This document shows, piece by piece, positions 8,500 through 16,456 of a stretch of DNA of 64,000 nucleotides (position 1 is the first letter of the stretch; the number at the start of each line of letters is the position of its first letter). The position numbers were made by a program, and so were the translations under genes. This DNA comes from Pseudovibrio zosterae (GTDB lineage: Bacteria; Pseudomonadota; Alphaproteobacteria; Rhizobiales; Stappiaceae): positions 62,001-126,000 of the forward strand of contig NZ_JAWXVZ010000008.1 in assembly GCF_033843645.1 (NCBI RefSeq). Direction: 5' to 3'. The notes under the pieces are model-generated. The model was not told the DNA's origin. It searched no databases and saw only the letters and a program-made list of their open reading frames with translations.

Positions 8500-8637
8500 T
8501 CTCTTTCATCCGGACTATGACCGTCGGTTCCGGGATCTCACCGGATCTGCTGACCCTCAACTTGTAAAGCAGAGGCGCTCGCGGACTAGGAGCAGCAGCC
8601 CATTACCGCCGGTGGGGACTTCCACCCCGCCCTGAGA
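8500..8637 (-). promoter_or_regulatory. FMN riboswitch (RFN element)
   Basis: On the minus strand all conserved RFN blocks appear in order: TCTCAGGGCGGGGTG at the 5' end, CCCCACCGGCGGTA, GTCCGCGAGCG, CAGATCCGGTGAGATCCCGG, CGACGGTCATAGTCCGGATG and the closing AAAGAGA. The 5' CTCA and 3' segment close the basal stem. The aptamer sits about 140 nt upstream of ribN. No clear U-tract terminator is visible between aptamer and gene, so control may be translational or through a less obvious structure. The flank 8641-8746 shows nothing recognisable. Confidence 0.95.
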
Positions 8638-8746
8638 ATGGCAATGGACTCACAAGGTCATGAATCGCATCACACTCCAGCATCTCTACCAGTAGAAAAT
8701 CAGTAGCGCGAGTGCTTTTTTAGTATCACTGAAAACGTCCTGCAGC

Positions 8747-9166
8747 TCACAGGCCCCATTTTTTCAGCTCATCAATGTACTGGGCTGGAAACTTCCAATG
8801 CTCGGCTGCTGGCACAATTTTGTCCCAAGCTTTGGCGTGAGGCTTGCCCGTTCGGCTGGTCTTGCCAAAGTAAACAATGGCGTTTCGTGTGATGTTGCCA
8901 CAACGAACCGGCAGCAGAACCTTGTCCTGGGCGCGGCGAAACAGGGCCTCGGCACTGTCGACCACTGTCACATGCGCAATACGCAAGTCCCACAAGACGC
9001 CATGTACACGCTTTCCCGGTGCCTGCACCATTGAGTGGGTTCCTTCTGAAGTAATGATGAAGCGATACCCATCCATAAACGCAGGACCAAGGCACTTGGC
9101 GCCAGGGCACCGCGTTTCCATTTCATCTGGATGCATCATGCGTCCATAGGCAAAATAAACTGCCAT
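8747..9166 (-). CDS. gamma-glutamylcyclotransferase-like protein
   Basis: The 139-residue product starts with VYFAYGRMMHPDEM, the short substrate-binding loop of the GGCT/AIG2-like fold, followed by a beta-barrel pattern with VHGVLWDL and DSAEALFRRAQ. Members release 5-oxoproline from gamma-glutamyl peptides or amines; the exact substrate is unknown. The ATG at 9166 has TTTTTGGAG just upstream, so the open extension to 9253 is not used. It lies 32 bp after the HAD gene and is likely last in a pccA-HAD-GGCT unit. Confidence 0.7.
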   Translation of the reverse strand: MAVYFAYGRMMHPDEMETRCPGAKCLGPAFMDGYRFIITSEGTHSMVQAPGKRVHGVLWDLRIAHVTVVDSAEALFRRAQDKVLLPVRCGNITRNAIVYFGKTSRTGKPHAKAWDKIVPAAEHWKFPAQYIDELKKWGL

Positions 9167-9198
9167 TCGTTTCTCCAAAAACTGAAAGCCAAATGACC

Positions 9199-9846
9199 TT
9201 AGGCGACCGCGAGTGCGTCCCCGAGTTGGACTGGTGTCTCGACGATCTGCCACGGCTTGTGCATTTCCAGCTCTTCACGAGAGCCGTGACCCCACATCAC
9301 AGCGACGCTGCGCACTCCGTTTTCGCGAGCGGCAATCAGGTCATGCATGCGGTCACCAATCATCACTGCGCCGTTCGGGTCAACACTCTGCTGATCCAAA
9401 AGGTGGGCAAGCAACTCCACCTTGCCTTCAAACCGGCCATCCGCCTCACTGCCATAGACCTTGGAAAAGAACGGTGCGAGCTTGAAATGCTCAAGGACCT
9501 GCTCAGCCACAGGGCGCAGCTTGGAGGTGCATACAAAAAGCTCGTGCCCGGCGTTTCGAAGTGTGGTCAGCAGCTCTGGAATACCGTCATAGACGTAGTT
9601 CTCAAAGAGCCCCACCTTCGCATAGCGCTCTCGGTAAAGCCGAACAGCCTCATCAATAACAGCTTTCTCGGCTGTATTCAGAAGGATCTCAAAGCTCTTC
9701 CCAAGCGGCGGGCCAATGGTGAAGCGCAGCTCATCGGCCTCGGGAACAGGCGCCCCAAGGCCTTTCAAAGCATATTGCACGCTGGAAGTAATGCCGACAA
9801 ACGGCTCGGTCAAAGTCCCATCAAGGTCGAAAAGAAACGTAGGCAC
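9199..9846 (-). CDS. HAD-IA hydrolase, phosphoglycolate phosphatase-like
   Basis: The 215-residue haloacid-dehalogenase phosphatase has motif I FLFDLDGTL with the nucleophilic Asp at residue 7, a helical cap, motif II VCTSK, a Lys in GRFEGKVELL and motif IV MIGDRMHDLIAA. Related enzymes act on phosphoglycolate, pyrophosphate or nucleotide monophosphates; the substrate cannot be fixed here. The GTG at 9846 is chosen because it places motif I near the N-terminus and follows pccA by 34 bp. Upstream ATGs would overlap pccA. Confidence 0.8.
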   Translation of the reverse strand: MPTFLFDLDGTLTEPFVGITSSVQYALKGLGAPVPEADELRFTIGPPLGKSFEILLNTAEKAVIDEAVRLYRERYAKVGLFENYVYDGIPELLTTLRNAGHELFVCTSKLRPVAEQVLEHFKLAPFFSKVYGSEADGRFEGKVELLAHLLDQQSVDPNGAVMIGDRMHDLIAARENGVRSVAVMWGHGSREELEMHKPWQIVETPVQLGDALAVA

Positions 9847-9880
9847 AGCACCCTTTCGTGAGGTGCCGCCCACACCTCGA

Positions 9881-11896
9881 TCATTCAAATTCCATGATGA
9901 CCGCATCCACAGCGAGGCTGTCTCCCGGAGCGGCCTTGATTGCACTTACCACACAATCTCTTTCCGCGCGAAGGACGTTTTCCATTTTCATCGCCTCAAC
10001 AATGGCGAGCTGATCACCCGCCTCAACCTTTTGTCCCTCCGCTACATTAATGGAAACAACAAGGCCAGGCATCGGACACAGAAGGAGTTTGGAGGTATCC
10101 GGTGCGACCTTCTCCGGCATCAATGCATCCAGCTCCGCCACACGCGGGGGCAGCACCTGCAACACAGCGGAGTACCCTGCCCAATCAAGCCGATAGCCAT
10201 TCAGGACCGGGCGCACCTGCACCGAGATGTCCTCGTTGCCATAGCGCCCTCTCCAAATCAGGTCACCCGGAGCCCACTGCGAACGCACCGTACGCACGTC
10301 CCCATCCGCGCCAACACTCACATCCATATGAATTGGCGTTGCAGGCAACCCGTCATGAAGCTCTACGGGAACAGGAGTGCCGTCCACTTTGACCACCCAA
10401 TGTGGACGTGTATGACCGGAATGAGGGCGCAAGCGCCCTGGCAGGTGATCCAAGCGTTCACGCTCGATCAGATGCATGGAGAGCGCGACGGAAGCCAGCA
10501 CATTGCGGGCTTTTTCATCCACCTCTGTGACAGCAAATCCATCGGGGTATTCGTCTGCAATAAAGCTGGTCGAAAGCTCCCCGGAACGCCAACGCTCATG
10601 CTTCATCAACGAAGCAAGGAACGGCACATTGTGTTGAATGCCATCGACGAGAAATTCATCGAGCGCGCTGCTCATGGCTTCAATAGCTTGATCGCGGGTT
10701 GGAGCATGGGTCACCAGCTTGGCGATCATCGGATCATAAAACATGGTGATCTCTGACCCTTCCACCACACCGGTGTCATTCCGAATGATCACATCACCAA
10801 AGGTGCCTTCCTGTGGAGGGCGATAACGCGTCAGCCGACCGATAGACGGCAAGAACTTCCGAAACGGATCTTCAGCATAGATGCGGCTTTCAACGGCCCA
10901 ACCGTTCAGCTTCACGTCTTCCTGCGAGATCTCCAGCTTCTCTCCAGCCGCCACCCGGATCATCTGCTCAACCAGATCAACCCCGGTGATCAGCTCGGTC
11001 ACTGGGTGTTCCACCTGAAGGCGGGTGTTCATTTCAAGAAAGTAGAAGCTCTTGTCTTGCCCGGCAACGAACTCAACCGTTCCCGCACTGTCATAGTCCA
11101 CGGCCTTGGCCAGCGCCACAGCCTGCTCCCCCATCTTCCGACGGGTCTCCTCATCCAGCAGCGGGGACGGCGCTTCTTCAATCACCTTCTGATTCCGGCG
11201 TTGAATGGAGCATTCGCGTTCGCCAAGATAAATGACGTTGCCGTGCTTGTCGCCGAGGACCTGAATTTCAATATGGCGCGGGTTCTCAATGAACTTTTCT
11301 ATGAAGATACGATCATCTCCAAAGGAACTCGCTGCCTCCGACTTGGCACGGGAAAAACCTTCCGCCGCTTCTTCTTCGCTCCAGGCAATTCGCATGCCTT
11401 TGCCACCACCACCGGCGGAGGCCTTGATCATCACCGGAAACCCGATTTCCGCAGCAATGCGCACCGCATCCTCTGGTGTTTCAATCAGGCCCATGTTGCC
11501 CGGCACGGTGGAGACGCCCGCATCAGCTGCAAACTTTTTGGAGGTAATCTTGTCTCCCATCGCCTCGATGGCTCGCGGATTGGGGCCTATGAAGGTGATC
11601 CCTGCCTCCTTCAGCGCCGCAGCAAAGGCTGCCCGCTCAGAGAGAAAACCGTAACCCGGATGCACCGCTTGCGCGCCAGTCTGACGACAGGCTGCAATGA
11701 TCTTATCAGCCACGAGATAGGAGTCGGCCGCGGGCGCCGGACCGATGTGAACGGCTTCGTCTGCCAGCTCCACATGCAGTGCGTCCTTATCCGCCTCAGA
11801 AAAAACAGCCACCGTCTTGATGCCCATGGCCTTGGCAGACCGGATCACCCGGCAAGCAATTTCACCTCGGTTAGCGATGAGAATTTTTGAGAACAT
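9881..11896 (-). CDS. pccA: propionyl-CoA carboxylase alpha subunit (biotin carboxylase + BCCP)
   Basis: PccA carboxylates its biotin with ATP and bicarbonate, and PccB then transfers CO2 to propionyl-CoA to give methylmalonyl-CoA. The 671-residue protein begins KILIANRGEIACRVIRSAKA (biotin carboxylase N-terminal fold), has an ATP-grasp domain (about 115-315 with the glycine-rich KASAGGGGKGMR), a C-terminal BC domain, a BT-like linker and a biotinyl domain with EAMKM, biotinylated Lys637. The substrate is inferred from length and the nearby pccB. The ATG at 11896 has GGGGGA upstream; the open extension to 12013 is not supported. A HAD and a GGCT gene follow it. Confidence 0.92.
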   Translation of the reverse strand: MFSKILIANRGEIACRVIRSAKAMGIKTVAVFSEADKDALHVELADEAVHIGPAPAADSYLVADKIIAACRQTGAQAVHPGYGFLSERAAFAAALKEAGITFIGPNPRAIEAMGDKITSKKFAADAGVSTVPGNMGLIETPEDAVRIAAEIGFPVMIKASAGGGGKGMRIAWSEEEAAEGFSRAKSEAASSFGDDRIFIEKFIENPRHIEIQVLGDKHGNVIYLGERECSIQRRNQKVIEEAPSPLLDEETRRKMGEQAVALAKAVDYDSAGTVEFVAGQDKSFYFLEMNTRLQVEHPVTELITGVDLVEQMIRVAAGEKLEISQEDVKLNGWAVESRIYAEDPFRKFLPSIGRLTRYRPPQEGTFGDVIIRNDTGVVEGSEITMFYDPMIAKLVTHAPTRDQAIEAMSSALDEFLVDGIQHNVPFLASLMKHERWRSGELSTSFIADEYPDGFAVTEVDEKARNVLASVALSMHLIERERLDHLPGRLRPHSGHTRPHWVVKVDGTPVPVELHDGLPATPIHMDVSVGADGDVRTVRSQWAPGDLIWRGRYGNEDISVQVRPVLNGYRLDWAGYSAVLQVLPPRVAELDALMPEKVAPDTSKLLLCPMPGLVVSINVAEGQKVEAGDQLAIVEAMKMENVLRAERDCVVSAIKAAPGDSLAVDAVIMEFE

Positions 11897-12037
11897 TCGG
11901 CCTATTCCCCCCAGGAGCTCGTTGTATTCCCCCCAAAACTTAAAGGGGTTTGTATGCGGGGATTTACATAAGTTCAACCTCACAAAAGGACTGAGATGCC
12001 CGACCGTTATCAAGGTGTTTTGCTAGGTCCGAATACT

Positions 12038-12067
12038 TTGAAAAGACGCTCCCGTTTTCCGTAAGAA
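12038..12067 (+). promoter_or_regulatory. candidate promoter for folB
   Basis: TTGAAA (12038-12043) and TAAGAA (12062-12067) are 18 bp apart, with the -10 box about 54 bp before the folB ATG. The match is moderate. Confidence 0.3.
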
Positions 12068-12120
12068 TGCGCTAGACCTGCTGCCAACCACGCCGAACAC
12101 CTTGTGAAAGGAAACTGTCA

Positions 12121-12534
12121 ATGGACGCTATTCATCTTGAAGGTCTCTCCTTCTTCGCCTTTCACGGCCTTTATGAAGAAGAAGCAAAACTCGGACAGCG
12201 CTTTGTTGTGGATCTGACCTGCTGGGCAGACCTGACAGCCGCTTCCATGAGCGATCAGTACGAAGACACCATCTGCTACGGCACACTAGCAAAAACCGTT
12301 GAACAGGTCGTCACTCAGACCCGCTTCAATCTGATTGAAAGGCTCGCCGGGGCTGTGTGCGAGGCGGTGCTTGAACAAGACCTGCGCATCGCGCGCGTTC
12401 GGGTTCGGGTGAGCAAACCAAGCGCACCAGTGCCGGTGCACGCTGGCAGTTTTTCTGTCGAAATTACCCGTGATCGGATCAACAATCCCAGCTCCGCGCC
12501 CCTTCCCGGCATGCGCCAGCTTACCAGTGATTGA
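12121..12534 (+). CDS. folB: dihydroneopterin aldolase
   Basis: FolB cleaves 7,8-dihydroneopterin to 6-hydroxymethyl-dihydropterin in folate synthesis. The 137-residue protein has the fold's landmarks: FFAFHGLYEEEAKLGQRFVVDL near the N-terminus with the conserved Glu region, CYGTLAKTVEQVV, NLIERLAGAVCEAVL and VRVRVSKPSAPVPVHAGSF. It is slightly longer than most FolB (about 120) through a C-terminal tail. AAGGAAAC precedes the ATG. No folK or folP follows, so it is separated from other folate genes. Confidence 0.9.
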   Translation: MDAIHLEGLSFFAFHGLYEEEAKLGQRFVVDLTCWADLTAASMSDQYEDTICYGTLAKTVEQVVTQTRFNLIERLAGAVCEAVLEQDLRIARVRVRVSKPSAPVPVHAGSFSVEITRDRINNPSSAPLPGMRQLTSD

Positions 12535-12583
12535 AGCCTGCGATCAGTGATTGCAAACACAGACATCTGCCACATTTAGGGTT

Positions 12584-12604
12584 AGGATCGATCCTCAATT
12601 GAGG
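12584..12604. promoter_or_regulatory. two overlapping palindromes upstream of the first secreted four-Cys gene
   Basis: AGGATCGATCCT (12584-12595) and CCTCAATTGAGG (12593-12604) are perfect 12-bp palindromes that share three bases. They lie about 50 bp before the ATG at 12655. The second has the form CCTCA-N2-TGAGG, which recurs upstream of the paralogue at 13103-13114, so it may be an operator. Function is inference. Confidence 0.35.
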
Positions 12605-12654
12605 CGTGGGGCTGAAGGCCGCACGCTCGCCCTTAGTCCATGAAGGGAGAACCT

Positions 12655-12957
12655 ATGCCCAAAGCACTCACTCTCTTGTCGTCCCTGCTGCTTGTTTTAG
12701 CGCTCACATCCGCAGCCGCCCAGGCACGACCGGACGTGCGCACCATGACCTGTCAGCAAGCCAAGGACCTTGTGCAGCAAAAAGGGGCTATTGTCCTGTC
12801 AACGACAGCTCACAACTACGATCGCTATGTTGCCCATCGAGGGTACTGTTCATTTGATGAAGTAACCCAGCCACAATGGGTTAAAACCAAAGACGTTGAA
12901 AAGTGCCGGATTGGCTCAATCTGCGTGCGCCCCTTCGAATGGGGCGTATTCAACTGA
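12655..12957 (+). CDS. small secreted four-cysteine protein, copy 1
   Basis: I do not recognise a named family. The 100-residue product has a classic signal peptide (Lys, then a hydrophobic core, then AAAQA cleavage around residue 24) and a mature part of about 76 residues with four cysteines in the pattern MTC-QA, YC, KC and IC. Other blocks are WVKTKD and CRIG.ICVRPF. It is predicted periplasmic or extracellular, probably with two disulfides. It is about half identical by eye to the next gene, so the pair arose by tandem duplication. The ATG at 12655 has GGGAGA upstream; the ATG at 12640 is disfavoured because the paralogue has a stop codon in the matching leader. Confidence 0.75.
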   Translation: MPKALTLLSSLLLVLALTSAAAQARPDVRTMTCQQAKDLVQQKGAIVLSTTAHNYDRYVAHRGYCSFDEVTQPQWVKTKDVEKCRIGSICVRPFEWGVFN

Positions 12958-12965
12958 TCATTGAG

Positions 12966-12990
12966 GGGGCCGCTTGGCCCCTTTCATTTT
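12966..12990 (+). terminator. terminator after secreted four-Cys gene 1
   Basis: A perfect stem GGGGCC / GGCCCC with a GCTT loop is followed by TTTCATTTT, nine bases after the stop codon. Confidence 0.7.
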
Positions 12991-13102
12991 GGGTGACTAT
13001 TTAAAAATCCGACCTTCGTGCTCACGGCAACTTGAGCCCCCGGATTTAGCAAAGAGTGACTTGGCGGCATCACGCTCTATTCTTCAGCAATATCCCGAGC
13101 GT

Positions 13103-13114
13103 CCTCATGTGAGG
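13103..13114. promoter_or_regulatory. CCTCA-N2-TGAGG inverted repeat upstream of secreted gene 2
   Basis: The inverted repeat CCTCATGTGAGG lies 43 bp before the ATG at 13158. Both the half-sites and the distance resemble the repeat at 12593-12604 before the paralogue. It may be a shared operator or a remnant of the duplication. Confidence 0.35.
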
Positions 13115-13157
13115 CTACACCGGCTCGTGGTCAGTTTTGCGGATGAAGGAAGAATAG

Positions 13158-13460
13158 ATGTCAGCAACACACGCCCTCCTATCCATTCTCATGCTTGTTG
13201 TGACGGTCAGCGCGGCCTCAGCCCAAGCTCGGCCAGACACGCGCACGATGACCTGCGAGCAGGCACGCAACCTGGTCAAACAACGCGGCGCGGTGGTTCT
13301 GACAACCGGTGCCAGAACCTTTGATCGCTTTGTAGTGGATCGCCGGTTTTGCCAGCGAGACGAAGCCATCCGCTCAGAATGGGTTCAAACCAAAGACATC
13401 AAGCAATGCCGAATAGGCTACACCTGCGTTCGTCCCTACGATTTTGGGATCTTCGACTAA
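13158..13460 (+). CDS. small secreted four-cysteine protein, copy 2
   Basis: This is the paralogue of the gene at 12655, also 100 residues, with signal peptide (cleavage near VSAASAQA) and the same four-cysteine frame: RTMTCEQA, RRFCQRDE, KQCRIG and TCVRPYDFG. Substitutions between copies are mostly conservative (Lys/Arg, Ile/Val, Tyr/Phe), which points to purifying selection on both. AGGAAG precedes the ATG. Function is unknown. The gene ends at a bidirectional terminator shared with convergent pccB. Confidence 0.75.
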   Translation: MSATHALLSILMLVVTVSAASAQARPDTRTMTCEQARNLVKQRGAVVLTTGARTFDRFVVDRRFCQRDEAIRSEWVQTKDIKQCRIGYTCVRPYDFGIFD

Positions 13461-13484
13461 AAAAGGGGCCAAACGGCCCCTTCT
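13461..13484. terminator. bidirectional terminator between secreted gene 2 and pccB
   Basis: GGGGCC-AAAC-GGCCCC forms a perfect stem. On the minus strand it is followed by TTTTTT (end of pccB), on the plus strand by TTCTC. It lies between two convergent stop codons. Confidence 0.8.
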
Positions 13485-13503
13485 CACTCGGCGGCTCCTG
13501 CGG

Positions 13504-15036
13504 CTAGAGCGGTATATTGTCGTGCTTTCTCCAAGGCATTTCTTGCACCTTGTTGCGCAGCATTGCCAAGGCGCGTGAAATCCGCATCCGCGTTGCATGC
13601 GGCTTGATCACCTCATCAATGTAACCCCGTTCTGCCGCAACAAACGGGTTTGCGAACCGGTCCTCGTAGTCCTTGGTGCGTGCGGCAATCTTGTCTTTGT
13701 CGCCCAGCTCGGAGCGGTACAAAATCTCTACTGCGCCCTTGGCTCCCATCACCGCAATCTCCGCAGAGGGCCAAGCGTAATTCACATCGCCGCGCACGTG
13801 CTTGGAGCTCATTACGTCATAAGCCCCCCCATACGCTTTTCGCGTAATGACAGTGATTTTCGGTACGGTCGCCTCTCCGTATGCGAACAGCAGCTTGGCA
13901 CCATGCTTGATAAGACCGCCATACTCCTGCGCCGTGCCTGGCAGAAAGCCCGGAACGTCCACGAAGGTCACAATTGGGATACCGAAACAATCGCAGAAGC
14001 GAACGAACCGGGCTGCCTTGCGGCTGGCGTCGCTGTCCAGCACCCCAGCCAACACCATTGGCTGATTGGCAACGAAACCCACAGTGCGGCCCTCCACTCT
14101 GCCGAAACCCACGATGATGTTCTTGGCAAAGCTCTCCTGAATCTCAAAGAAATCACCCTCATCGACGGTTTTCAGGATCAGCTCCTTCATGTCATAGGGC
14201 TTGTTTGGGTTATCAGGAATGAGACTGTCGAGGCTCATGTCGAGCCGCGCCGGATCATCATAGACGTCCAACTCAGGCAAAGGTGCCTGATTGTTCATGG
14301 GGAGGAAATCCACAACGCGGCGGATTTGAAGAAGGGCTTCCACGTCGTTGTCATAGGCCCCATCTGCAATAGACGATTTTGTGGTGTGGATCGATGCTCC
14401 GCCCAGCTCTTCAGCTGTCACCGTCTCGTTGGTCACGGTCTTCACCACATCTGGGCCCGTCACGAACATGTAGGAGGTGTCACGCACCATGAAGATGAAG
14501 TCGGTCATGGCCGGGCTGTAAACGTCTCCACCCGCACAAGGCCCCATGATCACGGAGATCTGCGGAATAACGCCTGATGCACGCACATTGCGCCAGAATA
14601 CCTCGCCATAACCGCCCAGCGCCGCGACACCTTCTTGAATGCGCGCGCCTCCGGCATCAAAGATCCCGATGATGGGCGCGCGGTTCTGCAACGCCATATC
14701 CTGTATCTTCATGATCTTTTGCGCGTGGGTTTCGGAAAGCGACCCGCCAAATACGGTAAAGTCCTTGGAAAACAGGTAAACCGTGCGGCCGTTGATGGTG
14801 CCGCAGCCAATCACCACACCATCGCCGGGTATGTGGGCCTCATCCATACCGAAATCGGTACAGCGATGCTGCACGAACATGTCGTATTCCTCAAAGGAGC
14901 CTTCGTCCAAAAGCACCTCGATACGCTCACGTGCGGTCAGCTTGCCTCTTGCATGCTGAGCATCAATGCGGCGCTGTCCTCCTCCCAGAGCAGCTTCGGC
15001 CCGACGCTTCTCAAGTTCAGCAAGTACTTCTTTCAT
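13504..15036 (-). CDS. pccB: propionyl-CoA carboxylase beta subunit (carboxyltransferase)
   Basis: PccB transfers CO2 from carboxybiotin on PccA to propionyl-CoA. The 510-residue protein has the two crotonase-like halves of the carboxyltransferase family: FDAGGARIQEGVAALGGYGEVF and GPCAGGDVYSPAMTDF in the N-half, and FVDVPGFLPGTAQEYGGLIKHG and TRKAYGGAYDVMSSKH in the C-half. It ends in the typical RKHDNIPL. The ATG at 15036 follows GGTGGAGAG; an upstream open stretch to 15078 is not needed. Its partner pccA lies 1.6 kb away on the same strand, separated by folB and the two secreted genes on the opposite strand. Confidence 0.93.
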   Translation of the reverse strand: MKEVLAELEKRRAEAALGGGQRRIDAQHARGKLTARERIEVLLDEGSFEEYDMFVQHRCTDFGMDEAHIPGDGVVIGCGTINGRTVYLFSKDFTVFGGSLSETHAQKIMKIQDMALQNRAPIIGIFDAGGARIQEGVAALGGYGEVFWRNVRASGVIPQISVIMGPCAGGDVYSPAMTDFIFMVRDTSYMFVTGPDVVKTVTNETVTAEELGGASIHTTKSSIADGAYDNDVEALLQIRRVVDFLPMNNQAPLPELDVYDDPARLDMSLDSLIPDNPNKPYDMKELILKTVDEGDFFEIQESFAKNIIVGFGRVEGRTVGFVANQPMVLAGVLDSDASRKAARFVRFCDCFGIPIVTFVDVPGFLPGTAQEYGGLIKHGAKLLFAYGEATVPKITVITRKAYGGAYDVMSSKHVRGDVNYAWPSAEIAVMGAKGAVEILYRSELGDKDKIAARTKDYEDRFANPFVAAERGYIDEVIKPHATRMRISRALAMLRNKVQEMPWRKHDNIPL

Positions 15037-15170
15037 CTCTCCACCCAGCTCCCAGAAATATCTGAGAGTGAGTAGCACGTAATAAGTGGAAGTATCTAGT
15101 TGTTCATTTGTTCAACGCGTATTGACGCAGGGTCCAGCACCCGCGTCCAGAACAACAGAGCCCACATGCA

Positions 15171-15193
15171 AAAAGGCGCCCCGGAAGGCGCCT
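15171..15193 (-). terminator. terminator after bfr
   Basis: On the minus strand AGGCGCC-TTCCGG-GGCGCCT is followed by TTTTGC, about 28 bp past the bfr stop. Confidence 0.75.
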
Positions 15194-15220
15194 CTCGTCA
15201 CTCGCTGCAGTAAAGCGGGC

Positions 15221-15706
15221 TTACTCGGCTGTGTCAGCCGAACCGGAATTGAGCTTGATGTAGTTCTCAATGCCCAGCTTCTCGATCAGGTCGAACTGTG
15301 TCTCCAGAAAATCGCAGTGACCTTCTTCGTCAGCCAGAATTTCCTCGAACAGGCGCATGGTCACGTAGTCGCCTTCCTCTTCACAGATACGGCGGGACTC
15401 GCTGTAGTAAGCCACAGCCTCCTTCTCGCCAATCAGGTCACCTTCCAGCATTTCGCGAACGGTTGAACCGCTGTGAATTTTACCGATCTCTTGGACATTG
15501 GGCGTGCCACCCAGGAAGATGATCCGGTCAAGATAGCGTTCTGCGTGCTCACGCTCTTCGATGGACTCTTCCATTTCCTTGGCTGCGAGTTTCGTCACAC
15601 CCATGTCTTCCAGAAGCTTGCTGTGAAGCAGGTATTGGTTGATTGCACCGAGTTCCATCTGCAACGCCGTATTCAGGCGCTCAATAACCTTTGGATTGTT
15701 CTTCAT
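15221..15706 (-). CDS. bfr: bacterioferritin lacking the heme-ligand Met52
   Basis: Bacterioferritin forms a 24-subunit shell that oxidises and stores iron. The 161-residue protein aligns over its length with known Bfr. All ferroxidase ligands are present: Glu18, Glu51, His54, Glu94, Glu127 and His130. The heme-coordinating Met52 (in SIDEMKHA of E. coli) is replaced by Arg52 (SIEEREHA), so the usual bis-Met heme at subunit dimers should not form. Some bacteria combine such a subunit with a heme-binding partner; no partner or bfd ferredoxin is seen here. The gene is monocistronic with its own terminator. Confidence 0.92.
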   Translation of the reverse strand: MKNNPKVIERLNTALQMELGAINQYLLHSKLLEDMGVTKLAAKEMEESIEEREHAERYLDRIIFLGGTPNVQEIGKIHSGSTVREMLEGDLIGEKEAVAYYSESRRICEEEGDYVTMRLFEEILADEEGHCDFLETQFDLIEKLGIENYIKLNSGSADTAE

Positions 15707-15859
15707 CGAATGTCCTTCGCATATTTCCGGCAGATAATTGAGGCTGCGCCCCTCGGGGCGAGATGTGCCAGAGACGTTATGGATGTGGTCACGGGCTGTC
15801 TAGGATTCAAATCATCGCAGTTTAGCGGACTGGTTTTCTACACAGGAAACTGGGCAACC

Positions 15860-16453
15860 TCACAAACCGGCATCTTTCACAAGTTCTTTTCCGTTATGAA
15901 GCAGTTGGTACGCGACACTGTCACCCTCCGGATCAACCAGTGCGACAAGTTGCACCTCATCTGCCGGGAGATCTTCAATCATCAGTCCTTTTCCTTCAGG
16001 CACATAAAAAGCATCGAGCCCATAGTCCACCCCAAGCGTCGTGAGCTTTTCAGAACTGAAACTACGGCTCTTCACCCGACCTTTAAGCCAGATGAGCCCT
16101 GCCTCGCCCTCAGCCCGATCAGAGATCACGCGCATCAGTTTGGCAGGCTTTCCCTCAGCCTGCGGCTCCAAGCCAACCCATAAGGTATCCGCGTTTTCAA
16201 ACCGTGACAGGTCATCCTGTCGGCTCTCAGGCAAATCTTCAGAGGAAATGCGTGTCAGAGCAAGGTTCAAAATCACGTAGTCACCGCGCAGAAGATCTCG
16301 CGGATCAATGGGCCTGAGTTCAAGAACCACAGGCTCTCCTGACCAATGGGTTTGAAGCCGATCGAACAGAGGCAGCAACACCAAAACGACAAGAACAACG
16401 GCCAAGGCGCCAAAGCGCAGAGCGTCAAGCACAAAAGAGCTTTGTTTGTTCAT
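15860..16453 (-). CDS. GDYXXLXY-domain membrane-anchored protein
   Basis: The 197-residue product has one N-terminal membrane anchor (about 12-30) and then the motif DPRDLLRGDYVILNL, which identifies the GDYXXLXY family of unknown function. The remainder is predicted periplasmic and beta-rich. In this family the gene usually pairs with a DUF2157 gene, as here, with only 3 bp between them. The last motif position is Leu instead of Tyr. The biochemical role is unknown. Confidence 0.75.
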   Translation of the reverse strand: MNKQSSFVLDALRFGALAVVLVVLVLLPLFDRLQTHWSGEPVVLELRPIDPRDLLRGDYVILNLALTRISSEDLPESRQDDLSRFENADTLWVGLEPQAEGKPAKLMRVISDRAEGEAGLIWLKGRVKSRSFSSEKLTTLGVDYGLDAFYVPEGKGLMIEDLPADEVQLVALVDPEGDSVAYQLLHNGKELVKDAGL

Positions 16454-16456
16454 GGC

